Below are positions 8,506 to 18,862 of a stretch of DNA of 64,000 nt, in pieces. The notes under the pieces are model-generated. The model did no database searches, was not told the DNA's origin, and saw only the letters and a program-made list of their open reading frames with translations. The stretch lies in assembly GCA_964242415.1 (NCBI GenBank), contig CAXTAT010000022.1, positions 1-64,000 on the forward strand, read 5' to 3'. Position numbers and translations under genes: made by a program. This DNA comes from DASWOJ01 sp964242415. Its GTDB lineage: Bacteria; Pseudomonadota; Alphaproteobacteria; Acetobacterales; Acetobacteraceae. The stretch's first letter is position 1, and every line of letters begins with the position of its first letter.

Positions 8506-9168
8506 ATGCAAATACTCACGTCCGAGCTGATCAGGACGCAGCTCCCCGCTAAGGAAAAAGGCTCCAAACCGGAGGAGACGGTGCCCGATGACGTCCTGCG
8601 GCGCGGGGCGGACGCGATCCTGGCGGACCGGCCTGGCGAGGGCGTCTGGGTGTTCGCCTATGGCGCGCTGATCTGGGACCGGACCTATGCCACCGACGGC
8701 GAGCGCGCCGGCACCCTGCACGGCATGGCCCGGCGATACTGCCTGCACGACGACCGCAACCGTGGCACGCCCGAGCGCCCGTCGCTGACCCTGGGGCTGG
8801 TGCCGGACGAGGGCGCCTGTTCCGGCCTGGTCGTGCACCTGGCGGAGCCGGACTTGGCAGAAAACTTTTGGGCGGTGTGGAAGCATGAGATGGCGGCAGG
8901 CTTCTACAGGGCCTGCTGGGTGCAGGTGCTGACCGCGGCCGGACCGCTCGAAGCCGTCACCTTCATCGCCGACCTGCTGCACCCGCTGTTCGCCGGGCTG
9001 CTGGAGGATGACGCGGTGGCGGACATCCTGGCCACCACGGCTGGACCGGGCGGCCCCGCGGCAGACTACTTGCGGCGGACGGCTGACGCGCTGCGGCATC
9101 GGGGTGCAGCCGACCCCTACCTGGAGCGGCTGGCGACGTTGATCGCGGCCCGGCTGGGTGCGGCCTGA
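8506..9168 (+). CDS. ChaC-like gamma-glutamylcyclotransferase
   Basis: 220 residues from the ATG at 8506. An upstream in-frame ATG at 8170 is rejected because it would translate a repeat. The N-terminal half carries WVFAYGALIWD (residues 48-58), the ChaC signature (Y-G-S/A-L-x-W) that forms the glutamate-binding loop, followed by GxxRRYCLHDDRNRGTPERP, the usual second ChaC block. ChaC enzymes release 5-oxoproline from glutathione in the cytoplasm. The 3' end overlaps the start of the C13 peptidase by one base (TGATG), so the two are probably co-translated. The link between the two functions is not obvious. Confidence 0.85.
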   Translation: MQILTSELIRTQLPAKEKGSKPEETVPDDVLRRGADAILADRPGEGVWVFAYGALIWDRTYATDGERAGTLHGMARRYCLHDDRNRGTPERPSLTLGLVPDEGACSGLVVHLAEPDLAENFWAVWKHEMAAGFYRACWVQVLTAAGPLEAVTFIADLLHPLFAGLLEDDAVADILATTAGPGGPAADYLRRTADALRHRGAADPYLERLATLIAARLGAA

Positions 9169-9905
9169 TGCGGCGCCCGGTCCGGGTGGCGCTGCTCTGC
9201 CTAGCCGCAGCTTCCGCGCTGTTGCCCGCCGCAGCAGCGCCGGCCGCCACCGCGCCGTATAAGGCCGTGCTGGTCGCCGGCGACGGGTCGCTCCGGGTGT
9301 TCGACAACGCCATGGACGGGGTGGCCGCCGACCTCCGCCGGGCCGGCGCCGCCGCGGACATCGTGCGGTTGAGCGGCTCGGGGGCGGGCAGGGCGCTGCC
9401 GGCCACGCTTGGCAACGTCGTGCAGGCGATCGCCGCCATGCACCCGGCGGCCGGCCAGGGCTGCCTGGTGTTCGCCACCTCGCACGGGGTGCACGGCGGC
9501 GGGCTGTACCTGTCGGCCGAGGAGGAGGTGCTGACGCCCACCGTGCTGGACCGCGCGCTGCGGGCCGGCTGCGGCAGCGCACCAACGGCGGTGGTGGTGT
9601 CGAGCTGCTTCAGCGGCGCCTTCGCCCAGCCGCCGATGACCCGGCCCAACCGGGTGATCCTGACCGCGGCCCGGGTGGACCGGACATCGTTCGGCTGTGG
9701 GGCCGGCGAGACCTATACGGTGTACGACCGCTGCCTGCTGGGCCGGCTGGAGAGGGGCGGCACCTGGCCGATGGCCTACAACGCCATACGCGGCTGCGTG
9801 AGCGCGGAGGAGCGGCGGGAAGGGGTGACGCCATCGCTGCCGCAGGCGTGGTTTGGCAGTGCGTTGACGGGGCTGGCACTGCCGACCGGGCCGGCGGCGC
9901 CCTAG
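9168..9905 (+). CDS. Secreted C13 (legumain-like) cysteine peptidase
   Basis: 245 residues. A signal peptide covers about residues 1-27 (LLCLAAASALLPAAAAPAA), so the enzyme should be exported. The catalytic pair of clan CD peptidases is visible: His106 in FATSHGVHGG and Cys147 in VVVSSCFSGAF. The substrate side loop RVILTAARVDRTSFGCG is also typical of bacterial peptidase C13 proteins. Such proteins cleave after Asn or Asp in eukaryotes; the bacterial substrates are mostly unknown. It starts by one-base overlap with the ChaC-like gene. The 3' end runs up to the hemW start region with about 90 bp between. Confidence 0.85.
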   Translation: MRRPVRVALLCLAAASALLPAAAAPAATAPYKAVLVAGDGSLRVFDNAMDGVAADLRRAGAAADIVRLSGSGAGRALPATLGNVVQAIAAMHPAAGQGCLVFATSHGVHGGGLYLSAEEEVLTPTVLDRALRAGCGSAPTAVVVSSCFSGAFAQPPMTRPNRVILTAARVDRTSFGCGAGETYTVYDRCLLGRLERGGTWPMAYNAIRGCVSAEERREGVTPSLPQAWFGSALTGLALPTGPAAP

Positions 9906-9998
9906 CCCCGGGCCTAGCACCTCCGCCGTTCGGGACAGCTTGCCCCACCGCACAGCCGACAGCCTCGCCCCGGCGCAACGTGCCGCCCAACCGCCTAT

Positions 9999-11156
9999 AT
10001 GCCAGCCATGGACCCCATCGCCCTTTATATCCATTGGCCGTTCTGCCTGGCCAAGTGCCCGTACTGCGACTTCAACAGCCACGTCCGCGACCGCATCCCC
10101 CAGGCCCGCTTCGCCCGCGCCCTGCGGACCGAACTGGCATGGGAGGCCGCCCGGCTGGGCCGCCGCCCGCTGGCCAGCATCTTCTTCGGCGGCGGCACCC
10201 CCAGCCTGATGGAGCCGGACACCGTCGCCGCCCTGATCGCCGACGCCACCACCCTGTTCGATCCGCTGCCGGACCTGGAGGTCACCCTGGAGGCCAACCC
10301 GACCAGCGTGGAGTTGGCGAAGCTGGCTGGCTTCCGCGCCGCCGGGGTGAACCGGGCGTCGCTGGGCATCCAGAGCCTGGACGCGGCGGCGCTGGCCATG
10401 CTCGGCCGGCAGCACTCGGCGGGCCAGGCGGTGGCGGCGCTGGAGGCGGCACGGGCGACATTCCCGCGGGTGTCGTTCGACCTGATCTACGCCCGGCCCG
10501 GCCAGGGCGTCGCGGCGTGGCAGGCGGAGCTGGACCAGGCGCTGCACCTGTGTGCCGACCATCTTTCGCTCTATCAGCTCACCATAGAACCCGGCACCGG
10601 CTTCGAGGCGCTGCACCGCCGGGGCGAGCTGGTGTTGCCGGACGATGACCTTGCGGCCGAGCTGTATATCGCCACCGCCGATGCCTGCGCCGCGCACGGG
10701 CTGCTTCCGTATGAGGTCAGCAACCTCGCCCGCCCCGGCGCGGAAAGCCGGCACAACCTCGCGTATTGGCGTTACCTCGACTACGCCGGCATCGGCCCCG
10801 GCGCGCACGGGCGCGTCACCCTGGATGGCCACCTGATCGCCACCCGCCGCCACCGCGCGCCGGAACCCTGGGCCGACCGCGTTGAGCGTCAAGGCCACGG
10901 CAGCACGGCCGAGGAGCGCATCGGCCCGCGCGACCGTGCCCGCGAGATGCTGCTGATGGGCCTGCGCCTGACCGAGGGCATCGACGCCGCCCGCTTCGCC
11001 GCCCGCACCGGGATGCCGCTGGACGACGCGCTCGATCCGTCCGTGCTGGACCAGGCGCTGGAGGCGGACTATTTGACCTACGCCGGAGGCCGTCTGGCTG
11101 CGACAGCCGAGGGCCGCCTGCGGCTGGACGCCCTGCTGGGGCAGCTTGTGTCATAG
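9999..11156 (+). CDS. hemW: Radical SAM heme chaperone HemW
   Basis: 385 residues; the ATG at 10008 (MDPIALYIHWPFC) is an equally good start. The HemW-type radical SAM cluster motif C-x3-C-x2-C is at residues 16, 20 and 23 (WPFCLAKCPYCDF), followed by FFGGGTPSLM and EANPTS. The C-terminal HemW domain is present. HemW binds heme and supports its insertion into respiratory enzymes; it is often misnamed coproporphyrinogen oxidase HemN, which has a different N-terminal motif. The gene ends in a threefold 16-bp tandem repeat that copies the stop-codon region. grpE follows 77 bp downstream. Confidence 0.93.
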   Translation: MPAMDPIALYIHWPFCLAKCPYCDFNSHVRDRIPQARFARALRTELAWEAARLGRRPLASIFFGGGTPSLMEPDTVAALIADATTLFDPLPDLEVTLEANPTSVELAKLAGFRAAGVNRASLGIQSLDAAALAMLGRQHSAGQAVAALEAARATFPRVSFDLIYARPGQGVAAWQAELDQALHLCADHLSLYQLTIEPGTGFEALHRRGELVLPDDDLAAELYIATADACAAHGLLPYEVSNLARPGAESRHNLAYWRYLDYAGIGPGAHGRVTLDGHLIATRRHRAPEPWADRVERQGHGSTAEERIGPRDRAREMLLMGLRLTEGIDAARFAARTGMPLDDALDPSVLDQALEADYLTYAGGRLAATAEGRLRLDALLGQLVS

Positions 11157-11193
11157 CAAGGTTGTGTCATGGCAAGCCTCTGTCATAGCCCTG
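11146..11193 (+). repeat. 16-bp tandem repeat spanning the hemW stop codon
   Basis: Three copies with a 16-bp period: TTGTGTCATAGCAAGG (11146-11161), TTGTGTCATGGCAAGC (11162-11177) and CTCTGTCATAGCCCT. The TAG in the first copy is the hemW stop; the third copy repeats a TAG in the same register and the second has TGG instead. Confidence 0.8.
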
Positions 11194-11233
11194 GCGCTTG
11201 TTACGCCACCCGCCCTGCCCTACGTGAGCCGCC

Positions 11234-11821
11234 ATGAGCACCGAACACGATCAGGCCCTTCCGCCTGAGCACCCCGAACCCGTCCCCGCCGACGCCGCCT
11301 ACCCGGCGCCGGAGGGCGATCCCGAAACGCAAATCGCCCAACTGACCGCCGAGCGCGACGACATGCGCGACCGCTGGATCCGGGCGGAGGCCGAAATCGC
11401 CAACGTCCGCGCCCGTGCCAAGCGCGACGTGGACGACACCCGGCAATACGCCGTGCAGAAGTTCGCCGCCGACGTGGTCGAGGCCGCCGAGAACCTGCGC
11501 CGCGGCCTGACCAGCCTGCCCCCGCACCAGGACGGCGAGCCCGACATAGTCACCAAGCTGCGCGACGGCCTGCAGGGCGTGGAGCGCAGCTTCGTCGCCA
11601 TCCTGGAGCGCAACGGCATCCAGCGCACCGACCCGACCGGCCACCCGTTCGACGCCAACCTGCACCAGGCGATGGCGGAGCAGCCCTCGGCCGAGCACCC
11701 GCCCGGCACGGTGGTACAGGCCTGGACCAACGCCTGGACCCTGAACGGCCGCCTGCTGCGCCCGGCGATGGTGGTCGTGGCCAAGGCCGGCGCCCCGTCG
11801 CAGGAAGACAGCGCCGCCTGA
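11234..11821 (+). CDS. grpE: Nucleotide exchange factor GrpE
   Basis: 195 residues. An acidic, Pro-rich disordered N-terminus (about 1-35) precedes a long helical region (ETQIAQLTAERDDMRDRWIR) that forms the GrpE dimer coiled coil, then the C-terminal beta domain with HPFDANLHQAM and GTVVQAWTNAWTLNGRLLRP, the classic GrpE motif region. It exchanges ADP for ATP on DnaK. It sits immediately before dnaK, as expected, but the repressor gene hrcA, often the upstream partner in alphaproteobacteria, is absent; hemW is there instead. A short GC hairpin (11843-11860) follows the stop. Confidence 0.96.
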   Translation: MSTEHDQALPPEHPEPVPADAAYPAPEGDPETQIAQLTAERDDMRDRWIRAEAEIANVRARAKRDVDDTRQYAVQKFAADVVEAAENLRRGLTSLPPHQDGEPDIVTKLRDGLQGVERSFVAILERNGIQRTDPTGHPFDANLHQAMAEQPSAEHPPGTVVQAWTNAWTLNGRLLRPAMVVVAKAGAPSQEDSAA

Positions 11822-11948
11822 TACGCACGCCTAACGTGCACGGCCGGGCCTTGTCCCGGCGGGGTGCGCTGAATACATCCGATTGGTTACAACATAGGAC
11901 GGTGCCAGGTGCTTCGGGCCAGGCGCCGCCGCTGCAAGGAGAGTCTAT

Positions 11949-13889
11949 ATGAGCAAGGTCATCGGTATCGACCTCGGCACCACCAATAGCTGCGTCGCCA
12001 TCATGGAAGGCTCGTCCAGCGCCGACGTGCGCGTGATCGAGAATGCGGAGGGCGCCCGCACCACCCCCAGCATGGTCGCGTTCAGCGACAGCGGGGAGCG
12101 TCTTGTGGGCCAGAGCGCCAAGCGCCAGGCCGTCACCAACCCAACCAACACCCTGTATGCCGTGAAGCGCCTGATCGGCCGCCGCTATGCCGACCCGCTG
12201 GTGGAGAAGGACAAGGGCATGGTGCCCTACGCCATCGTCCGCGGCAGCAACGATGACGCCTGGGTCGAGGCGCGCGGCGAGAAGTATTCGCCGAGCCAGG
12301 TCAGCGCGTTCATCCTGGGCAAGATGAAGGAGACCGCCGAGTCCTACCTCGGCGAGAAAGTGACGCAGGCCGTCATCACCGTCCCCGCCTACTTCAATGA
12401 CGCCCAGCGCCAGGCGACCAAGGACGCAGGTAAGATCGCCGGGCTGGAGGTGCTGCGGATCATCAACGAGCCGACCGCGGCGGCGCTCGCCTATGGCATG
12501 GACAAGAAGGGCGGCGGCGTGATCGCCGTGTACGACCTCGGCGGCGGCACCTTCGACGTGTCCGTGCTGGAGATCGGCGACGGCGTGTTCGAGGTGAAAT
12601 CCACCAACGGCGACACCTTCCTCGGCGGCGAGGACTTTGACAACCGCGTGATCGGCTACCTGGCCGACGAGTTCAAGCGCGAGCAGGGCATCGATCTGCG
12701 CAAGGATAAGCTGGCCTTGCAGCGCCTGAAGGAAGCCGCCGAGAAGGCGAAAATCGAGCTGTCGTCCAGCAAGGAGACCGAGATCAATCTGCCGTTCATC
12801 ACCGCTGATGCCTCGGGTCCGAAGCACCTGGTGATGAAGCTGTCCCGTGCGAAGCTGGAGAGCCTGGTCGATGACCTGATCGAGCGGACGCTGGCCCCGT
12901 GCCGTGCGGCCCTAAAGGACGCCGGCGTGACAGCGGGCGAGATCAGCGAGGTGATCCTGGTTGGCGGCATGACCCGGATGCCCAAGGTCATCGAGACTGT
13001 GAAGCAGTTCTTCGGCCGTGAGCCGGCCCGCAACGTGAACCCGGACGAGGTCGTGGCTATCGGTGCTGCGGTGCAGGGCGCGGTGCTGAAGGGCGACGTG
13101 AAGGACGTGCTGCTGCTGGACGTGACGCCGCTGAGCTTGGGCATCGAGACCCTGGGCGGCGTGTTCACCCGGCTGATCGACCGCAACACCACGATCCCGA
13201 CCAAGAAGAGCCAGGTGTTCTCCACCGCCGACGACAACCAGAGCGCGGTCACCATCAAGTGCTTCCAGGGTGAGCGCGAGATGGCATCGGACAATAAGCT
13301 GCTGGGCGACTTCAACCTGGAGGGCATTCTCCCGGCGCCGCGTGGCGTGCCGCAGATCGAGGTGACGTTCGACATTGACGCGAACGGCATCGTCAGCGTG
13401 CAGGCCAAGGACAAGGCAACCGGCAAGGAGCACCAGATCCGCATCCAGGCCAGCGGTGGGCTGTCGGACGCCGACATCCAGAAGATGGTGCGTGAGGCCG
13501 AGGCCAATGCCGAGTCCGACAAGAAGCGGCGTGAGCAGGTCGAGGCGCGCAACAGCACAGAGGCGATGATCCACCAGGTCGAGAAGGCCCTTCAGGATGG
13601 TGGCGACAAGGTTCCGGCCGATGCGAAGGCTGAGGCCGAGGCTGCTGTCGCCAACGCCCGCTCGGCGATGGAGGGCCAGGACGCCGCCGCATTGAAGTCC
13701 GCCAGCGACCGGCTGACGCAGTCGGCGATGAAGATTGGCGAGGCGGTTTACAAGGCGCAGGGTGCGGCTGGCGCTCCGGGTGGCGAGGCTCCCCAGGGTG
13801 GTCCGCAGCCCGGCGGGTCCGCGGCGGGCGACAACGTCGTCGATGCGGAGTTCGAGGAAGTGCCGGAGCAGAAGAAGAAGGCCTCCTAA
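11949..13889 (+). CDS. dnaK: Chaperone protein DnaK (Hsp70)
   Basis: 646 residues, full length. The ATPase domain begins GIDLGTTNSCVAIMEG; the phosphate-2 motif VYDLGGGTFDVSVLEI and VGGMTRMPKV follow. The linker DVLLLDVTPLSLGIET leads to the substrate-binding domain, and the protein ends with a Gly/Gln-rich tail and the acidic EFEEVPEQ. It folds nascent and stressed proteins with DnaJ and GrpE. The ribosome-binding site AAGGAGAG lies just upstream. The 127-bp gap after grpE has a CTTG at 11850 and an AT-rich stretch near 11870 that could be a heat-shock promoter, but the match is weak. A strong terminator follows the gene. Confidence 0.98.
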   Translation: MSKVIGIDLGTTNSCVAIMEGSSSADVRVIENAEGARTTPSMVAFSDSGERLVGQSAKRQAVTNPTNTLYAVKRLIGRRYADPLVEKDKGMVPYAIVRGSNDDAWVEARGEKYSPSQVSAFILGKMKETAESYLGEKVTQAVITVPAYFNDAQRQATKDAGKIAGLEVLRIINEPTAAALAYGMDKKGGGVIAVYDLGGGTFDVSVLEIGDGVFEVKSTNGDTFLGGEDFDNRVIGYLADEFKREQGIDLRKDKLALQRLKEAAEKAKIELSSSKETEINLPFITADASGPKHLVMKLSRAKLESLVDDLIERTLAPCRAALKDAGVTAGEISEVILVGGMTRMPKVIETVKQFFGREPARNVNPDEVVAIGAAVQGAVLKGDVKDVLLLDVTPLSLGIETLGGVFTRLIDRNTTIPTKKSQVFSTADDNQSAVTIKCFQGEREMASDNKLLGDFNLEGILPAPRGVPQIEVTFDIDANGIVSVQAKDKATGKEHQIRIQASGGLSDADIQKMVREAEANAESDKKRREQVEARNSTEAMIHQVEKALQDGGDKVPADAKAEAEAAVANARSAMEGQDAAALKSASDRLTQSAMKIGEAVYKAQGAAGAPGGEAPQGGPQPGGSAAGDNVVDAEFEEVPEQKKKAS

Positions 13890-13912
13890 CCGGGCGGCTT
13901 AGCTTAACGGTA

Positions 13913-13951
13913 AGGCGCCCGTGCTCATTAGGAGACGGGCGCCTTTTTCTT
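13913..13951 (+). terminator. Rho-independent terminator after dnaK
   Basis: A ten-base perfect stem, AGGCGCCCGT (13913-13922) with ACGGGCGCCT (13935-13944), is followed directly by a T-rich run (TTTTTCTTT). It would separate dnaK from dnaJ, partly or fully. The bases just before the stem (CTTAGCTTAACGGTAAGGC) resemble a tRNA D-arm. Confidence 0.85.
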
Positions 13952-13991
13952 TGGTCCCTGCCCGGCTCAGTGGCGGGGTCAGCGCCGGGTT

Positions 13992-15143
13992 ATGAGGGCT
14001 GACGTGGCAAAGCAGGATTATTACGCGACGCTTGGCGTGCCGAAGGACGCCAATGCGGAAGACATGAAGCGTGCCTACCGCAAGCTGGCGATGCAGTACC
14101 ATCCCGACCGCAATCCGAACGACAAGGCGGCGGAGGCTAAGTTCAAGGACTTGAATGAGGCCTACGACGTGCTGAAGGACGACCAGAAGCGCGGCGCCTA
14201 CGACCGCTTCGGCCATGCTGCGTTTGAGCAGGGCGGTGGGGCTAGCGCGGGCGCCGGGTTCTCCGGCTTCCAGGATGCTGGCGGCCTGGGCGACATCTTC
14301 GACCAGATGTTCGGCGACATGACCGGCCGCCGTGGCGGCGGGCGCAACCGGGCCGGGGCGGACCTTCGCGCGGGCGTTGAGATCGATCTCGCCGAGGCCT
14401 TTACCGGCACCAAGTCGCAGGTGCGGGTGCCCACCCGCGTGAAGTGCGACGCCTGCAACGGCACGGGATCGGAGGGCAAGGACCGGGCCGCCGACACCTG
14501 CCCAACCTGCAACGGCGCGGGGAAGGTGAGGGCGCAGCAGGGCTTCTTCCTGATCGAGCGCGCCTGCCCGACCTGCGGCGGCGCCGGCCGGGTGATCAAG
14601 AACCCCTGCAAGGTGTGCCAAGGCGCCGGCACGGTGCAGCGCGAGAAGACGCTGCAGGTCTCCATTCCTGCCGGGGTCGAGGATGGCACGCGCATCCGCC
14701 TGGCCGGCGAGGGCGAGGCTGGGGCCTCCGGGGCGCCACCGGGCGATTTGTATGTGCACGTCGGCGTTCGTCCGCACGAGATCTTCCAGCGTGATGGCGC
14801 CAATATCTACTGCCGGGTCCCCTTGCCGATGACGCAGGCGGCGCTGGGCGGCGAAGTGGAGGTGCCCGCCATCGACGGCACGCGGGCGAAGGTGAAAATC
14901 CCGCCGGGAACGCAAACCGGCCACCAGTTCCGGTTGCGAAGCAAGGGCTTCTCCGTCCTGCGCAGCGCCCAGCGCGGAGATATGTACATCCAGGTTGCGG
15001 TGGAGACGCCGCAGCACCTCAGCAAGCGCCAGCGCGAGTTGCTGGAGGAGTTCGAGGAGGAGGCTCGCAACCACGCCAAGGGTAGCCCAGAGAGCGAGGG
15101 CTTCTTCGCCAAGGTCGCCAAGTTCTTCGACGGCCGGGCCTGA
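13992..15143 (+). CDS. dnaJ: Chaperone protein DnaJ (Hsp40)
   Basis: 383 residues from ATG 13992; a GTG at 14004 (giving the common MAKQDYY start) has GAGGG seven bases upstream and may be the true start. The J-domain has HPD in QYHPDRN at about residues 37-39, then a Gly/Phe-rich linker, four CxxCxGxG zinc-binding repeats (CDACNGTG, CPTCNGAG, CPTCGGAG, CKVCQGAG) and the C-terminal substrate-binding domain. It stimulates the DnaK ATPase and delivers unfolded clients. It lies downstream of dnaK but behind a strong terminator, so it may have its own promoter or depend on read-through. Confidence 0.97.
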   Translation: MRADVAKQDYYATLGVPKDANAEDMKRAYRKLAMQYHPDRNPNDKAAEAKFKDLNEAYDVLKDDQKRGAYDRFGHAAFEQGGGASAGAGFSGFQDAGGLGDIFDQMFGDMTGRRGGGRNRAGADLRAGVEIDLAEAFTGTKSQVRVPTRVKCDACNGTGSEGKDRAADTCPTCNGAGKVRAQQGFFLIERACPTCGGAGRVIKNPCKVCQGAGTVQREKTLQVSIPAGVEDGTRIRLAGEGEAGASGAPPGDLYVHVGVRPHEIFQRDGANIYCRVPLPMTQAALGGEVEVPAIDGTRAKVKIPPGTQTGHQFRLRSKGFSVLRSAQRGDMYIQVAVETPQHLSKRQRELLEEFEEEARNHAKGSPESEGFFAKVAKFFDGRA

Positions 15144-15200
15144 TACCCGGCCAGGACGCTCCCGCGTACCAGGGGTAACCACCTACGCCGAGAAGACAGC

Positions 15201-15362
15201 ACCTTCTCTCCTTCCGGGAGAGGGCCGGGGCGAGGGGGTTTTACTTGCCTCTGCCGTCCGAAAAGCCGCCAGTGCCGCCACAACCGGTTTGCACGGGTGG
15301 ACAGGTCCGCGCCGCAAGACCCCCTCACCCAAGCCCTTTCCCGGAGGAATGGAGCAGGCACC
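15201..15362. repeat. Paired REP-like element, copy 3
   Basis: Left arm CTCTCCTTCCGGGAGAGGGC then CGGGGCGAGGGGGT (about 15207-15240); right arm ACCCCCTCACCCAAGCCCTT then TCCCGGAGGAATGGAGCAGG (about 15319-15360), inverted and more decayed. It lies between the convergent ends of dnaJ and the DUF3126 gene. Confidence 0.85.
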
Positions 15363-15384
15363 CCCCATGTGATGCAGGTCGGCC

Positions 15385-15609
15385 CTACCGCTTCGGCGGG
15401 GGAGGCAGGTCCTCGTCCAGGATGGTGATGTGCAGGGAGTAGGATACCTCGCCCTCCTCCTCGTCCCGGTGCAGCGTGCCCAGGAAGTCCTTATCGACCG
15501 TGACCTCGACGGTGGCGCCCTTGCGCTTCGGCACTTCCACCGCGATGCGGTCGTTGCCGAGGGTGCGGCGCAGGTAGGTCTGCACCCGCGCAATTTCAGT
15601 TGGCGTCAT
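15385..15609 (-). CDS. DUF3126 family protein
   Basis: 74 residues from the ATG at 15609 (MTPTEIARVQTYLRRTLGN); an upstream ATG at 15645 would add twelve residues that the family does not have. The conserved pattern runs from the N-terminal helix through VTVDKDFLGTLHRDEEEGE to SYSLHITILDEDL, which is the core of DUF3126, a small alphaproteobacterial family of unknown function. No membrane segment or catalytic motif is visible. It reads towards dnaJ with a REP-like element between. Confidence 0.8.
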   Translation of the reverse strand: MTPTEIARVQTYLRRTLGNDRIAVEVPKRKGATVEVTVDKDFLGTLHRDEEEGEVSYSLHITILDEDLPPPPKR

Positions 15610-15726
15610 CCCATGGGTCCTAAGGTATCGCGGAGCCTGTAGCAACCGGGGCTACCCGGACCCAGGCGGCGGCACACGCCGGGAGTCCTGGACCCGGGAT
15701 GGACCCTCGAAGGGGCGAGACGGGCG

Positions 15727-16341
15727 CTATTGCTGTGGTCCGAGCACGCGCTCCCGGATGAGGGCACGGTCCTTCCGCTCCTGGTCGAGCCGGTCGCGGT
15801 CCGCCTTCTCCCGCACAAGGCGTTCGCGGTCGGCACGCTCCCGGTTGAGGCGGTCGCGTTCGACCCGCTCCTGCTCTGCACGCTCGCGTGCAAGGTCATG
15901 TGTGCCGGGGTCATGCGCGCTGGGACCAGCCACACGGGGCGGCGGAGCGTAACCGGGGTACCCCTGCGGAGCGAAGCCGTAGTAGCTTTGGGGAGCGTAG
16001 GCATAGTAGCTCCGAGGCGGGTAGGCATAGTAGCCCTGCGGCGCATAACCATAGTAGCCCGGCGATGCCGCGGGATAGGCAGCTTGAGGATAGACAGCCT
16101 GGGGATAAGCGGGTTGAGCGTAAGCGCCCTGCGGGTAGGCGGGCTGCGCCTCTGCCGGCTCTGGCTGGGCATCGCTCACGCCGTCCGGCTCGGCCGCTGG
16201 CAGGTTGGCGACGACTGGCTCCGGCGGCACCCCCGGCGTTGTGGCATAGGGCTGGCGGGCGGCATAATAGCCATAGGGATACGGCACGCACCCCGCCATC
16301 GCCAGGCACGCAGCAATGCTGGTCAGCCTTACTGAACACAT
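15727..16341 (-). CDS. Tyr/Pro/Gln-rich lipoprotein with charged helical tail
   Basis: 204 residues from the ATG at 16341. The N-terminus MCSVRLTSIAACLAMAGC has a lipobox LAMAGC with Cys18 as the lipidation site, so it is probably a membrane-anchored envelope lipoprotein. Residues about 65-150 are degenerate repeats of the types AYPQ and SYYAYAPQ/GYYGYAPQ. The last 60 residues switch to an Arg/Glu/Asp-rich segment (ERAEQERVERDRLNRERADR) likely to form a long charged helix. Function is unknown. The repeats make length variation between strains likely. It is divergent from the HIT gene, with which it shares a short promoter region. Confidence 0.7.
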   Translation of the reverse strand: MCSVRLTSIAACLAMAGCVPYPYGYYAARQPYATTPGVPPEPVVANLPAAEPDGVSDAQPEPAEAQPAYPQGAYAQPAYPQAVYPQAAYPAASPGYYGYAPQGYYAYPPRSYYAYAPQSYYGFAPQGYPGYAPPPRVAGPSAHDPGTHDLARERAEQERVERDRLNRERADRERLVREKADRDRLDQERKDRALIRERVLGPQQ

Positions 16342-16441
16342 CCGGCACGCCCCCCCTGCCGCCTTGGCATCGTTAAGCTGGTATGCTGCAAACGTGTCGG
16401 CAAGACGGCAGTTCACGCTTGCGGGATCAGGAGGAACGGCA

Positions 16442-16837
16442 ATGCCGGTGAGTGGCCAAGGACCCTACGACGACCAGAATATCTTCGCCCGCATCCTGCG
16501 CGGCGAGATCCCGTCGCGCCGTGTCTATGAGGACGAATGGGCGGTGGCCTTCCATGACATCGCCCCGAAGGCGCCGGTGCACGTGCTGGTGATCCCGCGC
16601 GGCCCCTACGTCTCGTTGGCCGACTTCACCGCGCAGGCTGGCGACGCCGAGGTGGCTGGCTTCTTCCGTGCGGTCGGCCGCGTCGCCCGGCAACTGGAGC
16701 TGGACGCGCCAGGCTACCGCATCCTGTCCAACATGGGCCGGCATGGCGGGCAGGAGGTCCCACACCTGCATGTCCACCTGTTCGGCGGCGCGCCGTTGGG
16801 CATGATGATCCCCGGCGCCCCCGATACTTCCGGTTGA
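16442..16837 (+). CDS. HIT family nucleotide-binding protein (HinT-like)
   Basis: 131 residues from the ATG at 16442, chosen because a strong AGGAGG lies seven bases upstream. The histidine triad HLHVHLFGG (His-x-His-x-His) near the C-terminus, NIFARILRGEIP at the N-terminus and LVIPRGPYVSL in the middle are the HinT-type HIT motifs. Members hydrolyse purine nucleoside phosphoramidates in the cytoplasm. The C-terminal half ends soon after the triad, as in bacterial HinT. It is followed by the TPP riboswitch and thiC, with no sign that it belongs to thiamin synthesis. Confidence 0.93.
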   Translation: MPVSGQGPYDDQNIFARILRGEIPSRRVYEDEWAVAFHDIAPKAPVHVLVIPRGPYVSLADFTAQAGDAEVAGFFRAVGRVARQLELDAPGYRILSNMGRHGGQEVPHLHVHLFGGAPLGMMIPGAPDTSG

Positions 16838-16865
16838 CACCGGCAGGCCGAGGGCTGACGTTGGA

Positions 16866-16976
16866 CGCATCCGAGGGGAGTCCCGCAAGGGGCTGAGAGG
16901 CCGATAGCCCAGCCGGGCAGCGCGGCGACCCTGTGAAACCTGATCCGGGTCATGCCGGCGTAGGAACGGGACATGC
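16866..16976 (+). promoter_or_regulatory. TPP riboswitch (THI element) upstream of thiC
   Basis: The leader contains the conserved THI-box pieces in order: GGGGAGTCCCGCAAGGGGCT followed by GAGAGGCC, then GACCCTGTGAAACCTGATCC and GGGTCATGCCGGCGTAGGAA. The CTGAGAG and CCTGATC/GGGTCATGCCGGCGTAGG blocks are the pyrimidine- and diphosphate-sensing helices of the thiamin diphosphate aptamer. It ends about 60 bases before the thiC start, leaving room for an expression platform over the ribosome-binding site. High TPP is expected to shut off thiC. Confidence 0.96.
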
Positions 16977-17034
16977 TCAGTCACCCCGCCCGCGTCATGT
17001 GCCCCGGCTGCGCGTGAGTTTGGGGAGGCGATCA

Positions 17035-18852
<1,818 letters not shown>

Positions 18853-18862
18853 CCCTCCGGGA

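Noticed and set aside
11822..11948. Heat-shock (sigma-32) promoter before dnaK
   Set aside because: A CTTG at 11850 and a later AT-rich stretch exist, but the spacing and -10 do not fit convincingly.
13898..13944. Partial tRNA in front of the dnaK terminator
   Set aside because: The D-arm-like CTTAGCTTAACGGTAAGGC is present, but the next stem has an eleven-plus-base loop and no T-arm; it reads as a terminator.
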